Assembly: GCA_003520365.1 (NCBI GenBank)
Contig: DOUW01000308.1
Span: 1-10,844 of the forward strand
Direction of reading: 5' to 3'
Length of the DNA: 10,844 nucleotides
Source of the DNA: Massilia sp.
GTDB lineage: Bacteria > Pseudomonadota > Gammaproteobacteria > Burkholderiales > Burkholderiaceae_D
Made by a program: the position numbers and the translations under genes. The notes below the pieces were generated by a model that ran no database searches, had not been told where the DNA came from, and saw only the letters and a list, made by a program, of their open reading frames with translations. Shown here one piece after another: positions 1 through 6,513 of the stretch (its first letter is position 1; the number at the start of each line of letters is the position of its first letter).

Positions 1-395
1 ACCCGGAAACCCAGCCGATCATGTCGCGCCTGAAAAGCGACTACGTCACCGTGCTCGAGCATGCTTGCAACGGCACGCTGGACGCGGTCGAGCTGGAATG
101 GGACCGCCGCACGGCGGTGGGCGTGGTGATGGCAGCCGCCGGCTACCCGGACAGCCCGCGCAAGGGCGACGTCATCGACGACATCCCGGCCGAGACGGCG
201 GAATGCATCACCTTCCATGCCGGCACCACCCTGGCCGATGGCGTCCTGAAGACCAACGGCGGCCGCGTGCTGTGCGTGGTCGGCCTGGGCGACAGCGTCA
301 AGATGGCGCAGAAGCAGGCCTATGACGTGGTCGACCGGATCCGTTTCGACGGCGCGCAGTTCCGCCGCGATATCGGGTGGCGCGGGATCAAGTAA
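1..395 (+). CDS. purD: Phosphoribosylamine--glycine ligase (GAR synthetase), C-terminal part, 5'-truncated
   Basis: PurD joins glycine to phosphoribosylamine using ATP, the second step of de novo purine synthesis, in the cytoplasm. Only about the last 130 residues are present. The frame is open from base 3 and begins PETQPIM, which matches the family's FGDPETQ segment at the ATP-grasp active site, so the gene starts left of the window and the ATG at 21 is internal. Further family-like segments are VELEWDRRTAVGVVMAAAGYP, then FHAGT, GGRVLCVVGLG and a C-terminal helix with AYDVVDRIRFDG. This is the C-terminal domain that closes over the ATP site. It ends at TAA (393-395). A REPIN-like double hairpin begins 76 bp downstream. 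The assignment is from recognised family motifs and is secure; nothing can be said about the promoter or the N-terminal two thirds. Confidence -1.
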   Translation, partial: PETQPIMSRLKSDYVTVLEHACNGTLDAVELEWDRRTAVGVVMAAAGYPDSPRKGDVIDDIPAETAECITFHAGTTLADGVLKTNGGRVLCVVGLGDSVKMAQKQAYDVVDRIRFDGAQFRRDIGWRGIK

Positions 396-471
396 GCCGT
401 CGGCATTTCATTCATCAGGCGCGTCGCCGATAGCGGCATTTGTCGTTGTCGCCGGTTCGGAACTGTTGTAC

Positions 472-565
472 CGCGTGGGTTCAAGAACCCACCCTACGAA
501 AATCGCACCGCGATGCGTCAGAACGCGGCGGGCGCCTTTGTAGGGTGGGTTCTCGAACCCACGCC
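472..565. repeat. REPIN-like element 1 (two inverted REP hairpins) between purD and hemF
   Basis: Two copies of a short palindromic motif face each other. The left arm (473-497) contains stem GTGGGTTC (475-482), loop AA, stem GAACCCAC (485-492), then CCTACG. The right arm (540-564) is its reverse complement with loop TC: GTAGG, GTGGGTTC (545-552), GAACCCAC (555-562). About 42 bp separate the arms. This is the layout of REPINs, REP doublets mobilised in trans by RAYT (TnpA-REP) transposases; no such transposase is in this window. Each arm can fold alone, or both can pair into one long cruciform, so the element may end or stabilise the purD transcript. The hairpins are seen directly; the REPIN identity is inferred from layout and from a second element at 4087-4181. 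Confidence -1.
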
Positions 566-614
566 GTCCTTGGCACCCAAAGCAGCGAATTCCGTACGCA
601 CACCGCGCACAGTG

Positions 615-620
615 TACAAT
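615..620 (+). promoter_or_regulatory. Possible -10 box upstream of hemF
   Basis: TACAAT, preceded directly by TG, lies 33 bp before the hemF ATG in a short AT-richer stretch, and it resembles a sigma-70 -10 box (TATAAT). No convincing -35 box is visible at 16-18 bp; TTCCGT near 590-595 is a weak match with long spacing. It would drive hemF and the four genes behind it. This is inferred from one hexamer only. Confidence -1.
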
Positions 621-652
621 CGCCATCAATTTTGACTCCCGTAGCGATCCCC

Positions 653-1564
653 ATGTCCACCCCCTCCCCATCCGCCATCAAAGCCTGGCTGCTCGACCTT
701 CAGTCGCGCATCGTCGCGGCCCTGGAAGACGTGGACGGCAAGCCTTTCCTGCGTGACAGCTGGGAACGCCCCGAAGGCGGCGGCGGGATCTCGCGCCTGA
801 TCGAGGAAGGCAATGTCCTCGAGCGCGGCGGCGTGAATTTCTCGCACGTGATGGGCGCCAACCTGCCGCCGTCGGCCGCCGCGGCGCGTCCGGAGCTGGC
901 GGGCCGCGCCTGGGAAGCGATGGGCGTGTCGCTGGTGCTGCATCCGCGTAACCCCCATGCGCCGACCGTGCACATGAACGTGCGCTTCTTCGAAGCGACG
1001 GCCGAGGGCAAGGACCCGGTCTGGTGGTTCGGCGGCGGCATGGACCTGACGCCCTACTACGGCAACGTCGACGATGCCCGCCACTTCCACCGCGTCTGCC
1101 ACGACGCGCTGGCGCCCTATGGCGAGGACCTGCACCCGCGCTTCAAGAAGTGGTGCGACGAGTATTTCTACCTGAAGCACCGCAAGGAAGCGCGCGGCGT
1201 CGGCGGCATCTTCTTCGACGACTTCAACGAACTGCCGTTCATTGATGCCTTCGCCATGGTGCAGCGCGTCGGCGACGGTTTCCTCGACGCCTACCTGCCG
1301 ATCCTGAAGAGCCGCAAGGACACGCCCTACGGCGAACGCGAACGCGACTTCCAGGCTTACCGCCGCGGACGTTACGTCGAGTTCAACCTGGTGTGGGACC
1401 GCGGCACCCACTTCGGCCTGCAGTCGGGCGGCCGGACCGAGGCGATCCTGATGTCGCTGCCGCCGATCGTCAAGTGGCGCTACGACTGGCATCCGGAACC
1501 GGGCAGCGCCGAAGCCGCGCTGTACACCGATTTCCTGCCGCACCGGGACTGGCTCGCTTCGTGA
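653..1564 (+). CDS. hemF: Oxygen-dependent coproporphyrinogen-III oxidase
   Basis: HemF oxidatively decarboxylates coproporphyrinogen III to protoporphyrinogen IX with O2, a late step of haem synthesis, in the cytoplasm as a homodimer. The protein is 303 residues, close to the usual ~300. Family blocks are all present: [21 protein letters not shown] (split here around residues 42-62), HMNVRFFE (107-114), [13 protein letters not shown] (124-136), [20 protein letters not shown] (165-184) followed by GIFFDDF, and the C-terminal signature [20 protein letters not shown] (239-258) followed by [13 protein letters not shown]. The ATG at 653 is chosen because the protein begins [12 protein letters not shown] there; the frame stays open upstream only through the REPIN and shows no family similarity. 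No clear Shine-Dalgarno is seen. Its TGA overlaps the nadD GTG. Use of the O2-dependent enzyme implies an organism that grows aerobically. Confidence -1.
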   Translation: MSTPSPSAIKAWLLDLQSRIVAALEDVDGKPFLRDSWERPEGGGGISRLIEEGNVLERGGVNFSHVMGANLPPSAAAARPELAGRAWEAMGVSLVLHPRNPHAPTVHMNVRFFEATAEGKDPVWWFGGGMDLTPYYGNVDDARHFHRVCHDALAPYGEDLHPRFKKWCDEYFYLKHRKEARGVGGIFFDDFNELPFIDAFAMVQRVGDGFLDAYLPILKSRKDTPYGERERDFQAYRRGRYVEFNLVWDRGTHFGLQSGGRTEAILMSLPPIVKWRYDWHPEPGSAEAALYTDFLPHRDWLAS

Positions 1565-2232
1565 TTCCCTGCGTTGCCCTGCTGGGGGGCAGTTTCGATC
1601 CCGTGCACCACGGCCACGTGGCGCTGGCGCGCCTGTTCGCCGAGCTGCTGGCGCCGACCGAATTGCGCGTGCTGCCGGCCCGGCCCTGGCAGAAGGCCGC
1701 GCTGCAGGCCGGCGACGAAGACCGGGTCAACATGCTGGAACTGGCGTTTCGCGAGGCCGGCCTGGCGGCAGTCGTCGACCGCCGCGAAATCGACAGCGGC
1801 AAACCGACCTATACGGTGGACACCCTGCGCGGCCTGCGCGCCGAACTGGGACCGGAGGTCTCGATCGTGTTCCTGATGGGGGCCGATCAGTTGCAAAGAC
1901 TGGACAGCTGGCGCGACTGGCGCGAGCTGTTCGACCTGGCGAATATCGGCGTCGCCGCCCGGCCGGGCTACAGGCTGGAGCAGGACGCCATGCCACCCGC
2001 GGTGGCGCAGGAAATCGCGCGGCGGCTGGCGCCGCCGCAACAGGTGAGGACGACGCCCTCGGGGCTGGTCTGCCTGGCGCATACCCTGGCGGTGGATATT
2101 TCCGCGACTCAGGTGCGCGCAGCACTACAGGACGGCGCCGCATCCGGGCCTGCCCCGGAGAATGGCGCGACCGCGTACCTGGCGCGGGTAGTGCTAGACT
2201 ACATTCAACAACATAATTTATACAGAAACTAA
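1561..2232 (+). CDS. nadD: Nicotinate-nucleotide adenylyltransferase
   Basis: NadD adenylates nicotinate mononucleotide with ATP to deamido-NAD in NAD synthesis. At 223 residues it is near the family's usual 200-220. The N-terminal nucleotidyltransferase motif [11 protein letters not shown] (9-19) with its HxGH-type site, the central PTYTVDTL and [12 protein letters not shown] segments, and the C-terminal [10 protein letters not shown] (from residue 180, the ISxTxIR ATP-binding motif) are all clear. The start is the GTG at 1561, which overlaps the hemF stop as GTGA; the next in-frame ATG would delete the first motif. This arrangement implies translation coupled to hemF. The last codons (2195-2232) are unusually AT-rich for this genome, and the TAA overlaps the rsfS ATG as TAATG. 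Identity is secure; the non-ATG start is inferred from motif placement. Confidence -1.
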   Translation: MIPCVALLGGSFDPVHHGHVALARLFAELLAPTELRVLPARPWQKAALQAGDEDRVNMLELAFREAGLAAVVDRREIDSGKPTYTVDTLRGLRAELGPEVSIVFLMGADQLQRLDSWRDWRELFDLANIGVAARPGYRLEQDAMPPAVAQEIARRLAPPQQVRTTPSGLVCLAHTLAVDISATQVRAALQDGAASGPAPENGATAYLARVVLDYIQQHNLYRN

Positions 2233-2909
2233 TGGATATCAAAAAACTGCAAACCCTCGTCGTCGACGCCCTCGAAGACGTCAAGGGCCAGGACATCATG
2301 CTGTTCGACACCACCCACCTGACCAGCCTGTTCGACCGCATCGCCGTGGTCTCGGGCACGTCGAATCGCCAGACCAAGGCGCTGGCCGCCTCGGTGCGCG
2401 ACAAGGTCAAGGCAGCAGGCGGCGACGTGGTCGGCCTGGAAGGCGAAGACACCGGCGAATGGGTGCTGGTCGACCTGGGCGACATGATCGTCCACATCAT
2501 GCAACCGGCCATCCGCCAGTACTACCGCCTGGAAGAAATCTGGGGCGAGAAGCCGGTGAAGCTGGGCGCGGCCAAGCGTAAGTCGACGCCGGAAGCGGCC
2601 GAGGCAGCCGAGCCGAAGACCAAGTCGAAGCACCTGGCCGCGAACCAGGAACAGCCGGAAGCCAAGCCGGTGCGCGAGCGCAAGACCGCGACGAAAACCG
2701 CCGCCGCCAAGACCGTCGCCGCGAAGAAGCCGGCCGCCAAGAAGGCCCCGGTCGGCAAGGTCGTGAAAGTGGCGCCGAGCAAGAGCGAGATCGCCGCCGT
2801 CGAAGCGACCAAGGCCAAGCCGCCGAAGCGCACCCCGAAAGCCGCGCCGGCAGCCGCCGAGCCGGTCAAGAAGGTCATCAAGCGCGTCGTCAAGAAGGCC
2901 GCCGAGTAA
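2232..2909 (+). CDS. rsfS: Ribosomal silencing factor RsfS with long Lys/Ala-rich C-terminal tail
   Basis: RsfS (formerly YbeB/Iojap) binds ribosomal protein L14 (uL14) and blocks subunit joining when nutrients are short. Residues 1-112 form the normal domain: LVVDALEDVKGQDI, the FDRIAVVSGTSNRQTKAL segment, GEWVLVDLGDMIVHIM and RQYYRLEEIWGE. The usual protein is about 105-130 residues, but this one has 225. Residues 113-225 are low-complexity with 25 Lys, 5 Arg, 30 Ala, 10 Glu and no Asp (net charge about +20), with H1-like patches such as AAKKPAAKKAP (163-173). The tail is in frame with no sign of a frameshift, and its codons are GC-rich like the neighbours. It is probably disordered and could bind rRNA or DNA; that role is inference. 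The ATG overlaps the nadD stop, and rlmH follows after 6 bp. Confidence -1.
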   Translation: MDIKKLQTLVVDALEDVKGQDIMLFDTTHLTSLFDRIAVVSGTSNRQTKALAASVRDKVKAAGGDVVGLEGEDTGEWVLVDLGDMIVHIMQPAIRQYYRLEEIWGEKPVKLGAAKRKSTPEAAEAAEPKTKSKHLAANQEQPEAKPVRERKTATKTAAAKTVAAKKPAAKKAPVGKVVKVAPSKSEIAAVEATKAKPPKRTPKAAPAAAEPVKKVIKRVVKKAAE

Positions 2910-2915
2910 GCTTCG

Positions 2916-3386
2916 ATGCAACTCATCATTGCCGCGGTCGGCCACAAGATGCCGGCCTGGATCGAGACCGGCTTTGCCGAATACACGAAGCGCATGCCGC
3001 CCGAGCTGCGCATCGTGCTCAAGGAAATCAAACCGGTCGAGCGTTCCGGCAGCAAGACGGCAGCCACCGCGATGGCGCTCGAACGCGAGCGCATCGAAGC
3101 GGTGCTGCCGAAAGGCGCACGCATCATCGCGCTCGACGAGCGGGGCAAGGACCTGACAAGTGTTGGTCTTTCCCAACAATTGTTGGGCTGGCTACAGGAC
3201 GGGCGCGACACCGCCTTCCTGATCGGCGGCGCCGACGGCCTCGATCCTGAACTGAAGGCGCGGGCCGAAGGGATGATCCGGATTTCCAGCATGACCCTGC
3301 CGCACGGCATGGTCCGCGTGATGCTGGCGGAGCAGCTCTATCGCGCCTGGTCCATTACCCAGAACCATCCGTATCACCGCGTCTGA
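2916..3386 (+). CDS. rlmH: 23S rRNA (pseudouridine1915-N3)-methyltransferase RlmH
   Basis: RlmH is a small SPOUT-class, SAM-dependent methyltransferase that modifies pseudouridine 1915 in helix 69 of 23S rRNA on assembled 70S ribosomes. The length of 156 residues matches the family (~155). The trefoil-knot SAM-binding segments are visible: [19 protein letters not shown], and the C-terminal block [20 protein letters not shown] followed by TQNHPYHR. The N-terminus [15 protein letters not shown] is typical, which fixes the ATG at 2916, 6 bp after rsfS. The rsfS-rlmH pairing is common in bacteria and links two ribosome-acting factors. Codons 81-90 (3156-3185) are a run of triplets that are uncommon in this genome, overlapping a 16-bp palindrome; see the separate entry. 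Confidence -1.
   Translation: MQLIIAAVGHKMPAWIETGFAEYTKRMPPELRIVLKEIKPVERSGSKTAATAMALERERIEAVLPKGARIIALDERGKDLTSVGLSQQLLGWLQDGRDTAFLIGGADGLDPELKARAEGMIRISSMTLPHGMVRVMLAEQLYRAWSITQNHPYHRV
3161..3187. other. Palindrome and repeated TGTTGG words inside rlmH
   Basis: A perfect 16-bp palindrome CCCAACAATTGTTGGG occupies 3172-3187 and is preceded by another TGTTGG at 3161-3166, so the local RNA could form alternative hairpins. The same bases spell ten neighbouring codons that mostly end in A or T (ACA AGT GTT GGT CTT, then CAA CAA TTG TTG), against the GC-rich usage elsewhere. CTGACA (3153-3158) and AACAAT (3175-3180) are spaced 16 bp apart, a weak sigma-70-like pair. The palindrome is seen directly; any role (operator, internal promoter for maf, or translational pause) is inference, and chance remains possible. 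Confidence -1.
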
Positions 3387-3397
3387 ATCGGCCCCTC

Positions 3398-4015
3398 ATG
3401 AAAGCGCACGACAAGAAAATCTACCTCGCCTCGAAAAGCCCGCGGCGGCGCGAACTGCTGCGCCAGGTCGGCATCGACTTCGACCTGCTGAGCCTGCGCA
3501 GCGACCCGGCGCGCGGCGTCGACGTGCCCGAGGATGTGCTGCCGGGCGAACCCGCGCACGAGTACGTGGTGCGCGTGGCGCGGGAGAAAGGCGCTTTTGC
3601 CTGGAAGGTGCTGCAGCAGCGCCGCCAGCCGCTGCGTCCGGTGCTGACGGCCGACACCACGGTCACCATCGACGACGAGATCCTCGGCAAGCCGGCCGAC
3701 CCGGCCGAGGCGAAGGCGATGCTGGAGCGCCTGTCGGGCCGCACCCACCAGGTGCTGACCACGGTCGCGGTGCACTACACGGATTTCGCCCAGCACATCA
3801 CCCAGGTCTCGGACGTGTGCTTCGCCCCGCTGTCGCCGCAGCAGATCGCCGCCTACTGCGCCACCCTCGAACCCTACGACAAGGCCGGCGCCTACGGCAT
3901 CCAGGGCCTGGCCGCGCTGTTCATCGAGCACATCGAAGGCAGCCATTCGGGCATCATGGGCTTGCCGCTGTTCGAGACGGCGGCGCTGCTGCGCAAGGTG
4001 GGCGTGCCGGTTTGA
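3398..4015 (+). CDS. maf: Maf-family nucleotide pyrophosphatase, YhdE (dTTP/UTP) type
   Basis: Maf/YhdE proteins hydrolyse dTTP, UTP and some modified pyrimidine nucleotides to monophosphates, a housecleaning role linked to septum formation when overproduced. Seen here: IYLASKSPRRRELL (8-21) carrying the P-loop-like SxSPRR motif, EYVVRVAREKG (55-65), catalytic ADTTV (85-89, Asp86), GKPADPAEAKAMLERLSGRT, and DKAGAYGIQG (161-170). The SPRR and KAGAYGIQG forms match the YhdE rather than the YceF (m7GTP) subfamily. The length of 205 residues is normal. The ATG at 3398 lies 11 bp after rlmH, with no clear ribosome-binding site. Being upstream of rng recalls the yhdE-rng order in Escherichia coli, although here a REPIN-like element separates them. 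Subfamily choice is from motif comparison by memory. Confidence -1.
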   Translation: MKAHDKKIYLASKSPRRRELLRQVGIDFDLLSLRSDPARGVDVPEDVLPGEPAHEYVVRVAREKGAFAWKVLQQRRQPLRPVLTADTTVTIDDEILGKPADPAEAKAMLERLSGRTHQVLTTVAVHYTDFAQHITQVSDVCFAPLSPQQIAAYCATLEPYDKAGAYGIQGLAALFIEHIEGSHSGIMGLPLFETAALLRKVGVPV

Positions 4016-4324
4016 TGGCCTCGGCATCATCTGCATCTCATCTCTGGCTTTCGCGGTCCAGGTTCGGCTAACACTGCTCGTATTTTCGCGTGGGCACGGG
4101 GTGCCCACCCTACGAGATGCGCGGCGGACCATCGGATAAGCCGCGCGATCTCCCGTAGGGTGGGCACTCCGTGCCCACGCGAACATTTGCGTCACGTTGG
4201 CCTACAGACGCGGCCTCAACCCTACGGAACCACATCGGCCTCCGCGGAACACCCCGCAGCCCCACCTTCCCCCATCCCAGCGTGTATCATGACACTCTGA
4301 ACAATATCCTTACGCGCAGCGCTC
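4016..4324. other. 309-bp intergenic region between maf and rng
   Basis: The gap contains the REPIN-like element (4087-4181). Outside it I see no supported gene: the short open frames here lack family similarity and cross the repeat. Near its right end, TATCAT (4285-4290) lies about 35 bp before the rng ATG and could be a -10 box, but no -35 box is recognisable. No uridine-rich intrinsic terminator is evident; the REPIN hairpins are the only strong structures. Confidence -1.
4087..4181. repeat. REPIN-like element 2 (two inverted REP hairpins) between maf and rng
   Basis: The left arm (4087-4114) reads stem GTGGGCAC (4090-4097), loop GGG, stem GTGCCCAC (4101-4108), then CCTACG. The right arm (4154-4181) is the inverted copy: CGTAGG, GTGGGCAC (4160-4167), loop TCC, GTGCCCAC (4171-4178), GCG. 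The element is 95 bp, nearly the size of the one at 472-565, with the same GTAGGGTGGG and CCCACG outer words but a CAC/GTG inner stem where the first has TTC/GAA. The inner spacer also contains partly complementary GC-rich words, so one long cruciform is possible. It probably belongs to a dispersed RAYT-mobilised family; it may also terminate the maf transcript or insulate rng. Confidence -1.
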
Positions 4325-5788
4325 ATGAACGAAGACATCCTCATCAATATCACCCCGCAGGAAACGCGCGTGGCGCTGGTCCTGCAGGGCGCGGTGCAGG
4401 AGTTGCACATCGAGCGCACGCTGACGCGCGGCCTGGCCGGTAACGTGTATTCGGGCAAGGTGGTGCGGGTGTTGCCGGGCATGCAGTCGGCCTTCATCGA
4501 CATCGGCCTGGAGCGCGCGGCCTTCCTGCACGTGGCCGACATCTGGGAAGCGCGCCCGCACGACAATTCGAACGTGCCGCCCACGCCCATCGAAAAGCTG
4601 CTCTACGATGGCCAGGTGCTGACCGTGCAGGTCATCAAGGATCCGATCGGCACCAAGGGCGCGCGCCTGTCGACGCAAATCTCGATCGCCGGCCGCATGC
4701 TGGTCTACTTGCCGCAGGACAAGCACATCGGCATCTCGCAAAAGATCGAAAAGGAAAGCGACCGTGAACTGCTGCGCACGCGCATGCAGGAACTGCTGCC
4801 GGCGGAAGAAAAGGGCGGCTACATCGTGCGCACCCAGGCCGAGGAAGCCAGCGACGCCGACCTGGCCGCCGACATCGATTACCTGCGCAAGACCTGGGCT
4901 GCGATCCAGCACGGCGCGCGCACCCGCCCGGCCACCAGCCTGTTATATCAAGACCTGAACCTGGCCCAGCGCGTGCTGCGCGACTTCGTGCACGACGAGA
5001 CGGCGACGATCCAGGTCGACTCGCGCGAGAACCATCTGATGCTGGTCGAGTTCGCCAAGGTCTACACCCCGAGCGTGCTGTCGCGCCTGCAGCACTACAC
5101 CGGCGAGCGCCCCCTGTTCGACCTGTACGGCGTGGAAGAGGAAATCCTGCGCGCGTTGGGCCGGCGCGTCGACCTCAAGAGCGGCGGCTACCTGATCGTC
5201 GACCAGACCGAGGCGATGACCACCATCGACGTCAACACCGGCGGTTTCGTCGGCGGCCGCAACTTCGCGGACACGATCTTCAAGACCAACCTGGAAGCGG
5301 CCCACGCCATCGCGCGCCAGCTGCGCCTGCGCAACCTGGGCGGCATCATCATCCTCGACTTCATCGACATGGAGAACAACGAGCACCGCAACGCCGTGCT
5401 GCTTGAACTCAAGAAGACCCTGGCGCGCGACCGCACCAAGGTCTCGGTCAGCGGCTTCTCGGCCCTGGGCCTGGTCGAGATGACGAGGAAGCGCACCCGC
5501 GAGTCGCTCGCCCACATCCTGTGCGAGCCCTGCCCGGCATGCAGCGGCAAGGGGCAAGTAAAAACCTCGCGCACCATCTGCTACGAGATCCTGCGCGAAC
5601 TGCTGCGCGAAGCCAAGCAGTTCAACCCACGCGAATTCCGCATCCTCGCCTCGCAGGAAGTGGTCGATTTGTTCCTGGAAGAGGAATCGCAGCACCTCGC
5701 CATGCTGGGCGACTTCATCGGCAAGAAGATTTCGCTGCAGGTGGAGAAGGGTTACCACCAGGAGCAGTACGACGTGATCCTGATGTAA
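4325..5788 (+). CDS. rng: Ribonuclease G
   Basis: RNase G is a single-strand-specific endoribonuclease of the RNase E/G family that matures the 5' end of 16S rRNA and decays some mRNAs. Its 487 residues match the E. coli enzyme (489) and lack the long C-terminal scaffold of RNase E. The order is an N-terminal part and S1 domain (about 35-125, GNVYSGKVVRVLPGMQSAFI), a sensor-like region, and a DNase-I-like catalytic part with TTIDVNTGGF (Asp302) and ILDFIDM (Asp345), corresponding to RNase E Asp303 and Asp346. The zinc-link CEPCPACSGKG (400-410; Cys403 and Cys406) follows, then a dimerisation tail. The ATG at 4325 begins MNEDILINITPQETRVAL, typical for the family. Separated from maf by 309 bp and a REPIN, it probably has its own promoter. 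Confidence -1.
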   Translation: MNEDILINITPQETRVALVLQGAVQELHIERTLTRGLAGNVYSGKVVRVLPGMQSAFIDIGLERAAFLHVADIWEARPHDNSNVPPTPIEKLLYDGQVLTVQVIKDPIGTKGARLSTQISIAGRMLVYLPQDKHIGISQKIEKESDRELLRTRMQELLPAEEKGGYIVRTQAEEASDADLAADIDYLRKTWAAIQHGARTRPATSLLYQDLNLAQRVLRDFVHDETATIQVDSRENHLMLVEFAKVYTPSVLSRLQHYTGERPLFDLYGVEEEILRALGRRVDLKSGGYLIVDQTEAMTTIDVNTGGFVGGRNFADTIFKTNLEAAHAIARQLRLRNLGGIIILDFIDMENNEHRNAVLLELKKTLARDRTKVSVSGFSALGLVEMTRKRTRESLAHILCEPCPACSGKGQVKTSRTICYEILRELLREAKQFNPREFRILASQEVVDLFLEEESQHLAMLGDFIGKKISLQVEKGYHQEQYDVILM

Positions 5789-5804
5789 GACGAGGCGCCC
5801 GCCG

Positions 5805-5843
5805 CCACGGGTGCGCTCCACGGGTGCGCTCCACGGGTGCGCT
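5805..5843. repeat. Three perfect tandem copies of a 13-bp unit
   Basis: CCACGGGTGCGCT is repeated three times without mismatch (5805-5817, 5818-5830, 5831-5843), 16 bp after the rng stop and 31 bp before the next start codon. It lies outside any supported coding region, and its period is not a multiple of three. Each unit holds the imperfect palindrome CACGGGTG, and GCGC words flank it. It could be a variable-number repeat or a repeated binding site upstream of the DsbA-like gene. The repeat is seen directly; function is unknown. Confidence -1.
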
Positions 5844-5862
5844 CTTATCGCGCGAATCGTCC

Positions 5863-5868
5863 TAAGAT
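5863..5868 (+). promoter_or_regulatory. Possible -10 box placing transcription start at the DsbA-like ATG
   Basis: TAAGAT ends 6 bp before the ATG at 5875. If it is a sigma-70 -10 box, the transcript would begin at or next to the start codon, giving a leaderless mRNA, which would fit the lack of a Shine-Dalgarno sequence. No -35 box is visible at the expected distance, where the tandem repeats end. This is speculative. Confidence -1.
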
Positions 5869-5874
5869 CGCGCC

Positions 5875-6513
5875 ATGAACAGCCAAGCCGCCATCCGCCT
5901 CGACATCTGGAGCGACTACGTCTGCCCCTTCTGCTACCTGGAACTGCCCGCCGTGCAGCGCCTGCAACAGGCCTATGGCGACCAACTCGAGGTCGTCTGG
6001 CGCGCCTTCGAACTGCGCCCCGATCCGAAACCCACGCTCGATCCGGACGGCGAATACCTGCACACGACCTGGAACCGCTCGGTGTACCCGATGGCGGCCG
6101 AACGAGGCATGACCCTGAAACTGCCGCCGGTGCAGCCGCGCAGCCGCAAAGCCTTCGAGGCGGTCGCCTATGCGCGCGAGCAGGGCCGCTTCGACCTCAT
6201 GCACGAGGCGCTGTTCCGGGCATTCTTCGTGGACGGCCTCGATATCGGCGACCCGGGCGTGCTGGAGGATATCGGGGTCGAGTGCGGCGTCGACCGGCTC
6301 GGCCTGAGCGAAGCGCTCGGCAGCGCGCGCCATACCAATGAGGTGCTGGAAGACCAGAAGCTGGCGCATTCGCTCGGCGTGGCCGGGGTGCCGATCATGG
6401 TCTTCCGCCCAAGCGGCGCCGGCTGGGACCAGGCGCTGGCGGTGCGCGGCGCCGTGCCCTACGAGACCATGGAGGCGGCGCTGCGCCAGGTGCTCGAAGG
6501 CGCAGGCCGCTAA
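5875..6513 (+). CDS. DsbA-family (FrnE-like) thiol oxidoreductase
   Basis: This is a thioredoxin-fold protein of 212 residues with the DsbA/FrnE layout. A first strand RLDIWSDYVCPFC (8-20) carries the CPFC redox motif at residues 17-20, a helical insert of about 90 residues follows, and the fold ends with the cis-proline loop GVAGVPIMVF (168-177, Pro173) and a C-terminal helix. There is no signal peptide, so it should act in the cytoplasm, unlike periplasmic DsbA. FrnE-like proteins have been linked to oxidative-stress disulfide chemistry, and some relatives are glutathione-dependent isomerases (2-hydroxychromene-2-carboxylate isomerase group), but both cysteines here favour a redox role. Substrate is unknown. 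The gene stands alone: upstream lie the 13-bp repeats, and its TAA overlaps the stop of the convergent tupC-like gene. The family call is firm; the exact role is not. Confidence -1.
   Translation: MNSQAAIRLDIWSDYVCPFCYLELPAVQRLQQAYGDQLEVVWRAFELRPDPKPTLDPDGEYLHTTWNRSVYPMAAERGMTLKLPPVQPRSRKAFEAVAYAREQGRFDLMHEALFRAFFVDGLDIGDPGVLEDIGVECGVDRLGLSEALGSARHTNEVLEDQKLAHSLGVAGVPIMVFRPSGAGWDQALAVRGAVPYETMEAALRQVLEGAGR

Noticed and set aside
440..652. N-terminal extension of hemF by 71 residues
   Set aside because: It would translate the REPIN element, and the added residues have no HemF similarity; the ATG at 653 gives the normal length.
2229..3179. 316-codon open frame on the minus strand
   Set aside because: It lies opposite rsfS and rlmH, its Gly/Arg/Leu-rich product has no family motifs, and it reflects GC-rich codon structure of the real genes.
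4171..4443. 90-codon + strand open frame across the second REPIN and the start of rng
   Set aside because: It runs through a repeat and the rng N-terminus in a different frame, with no recognisable domain.
5805..5843. CRISPR-like array
   Set aside because: The copies are directly adjacent with no spacers, and the unit is only 13 bp.
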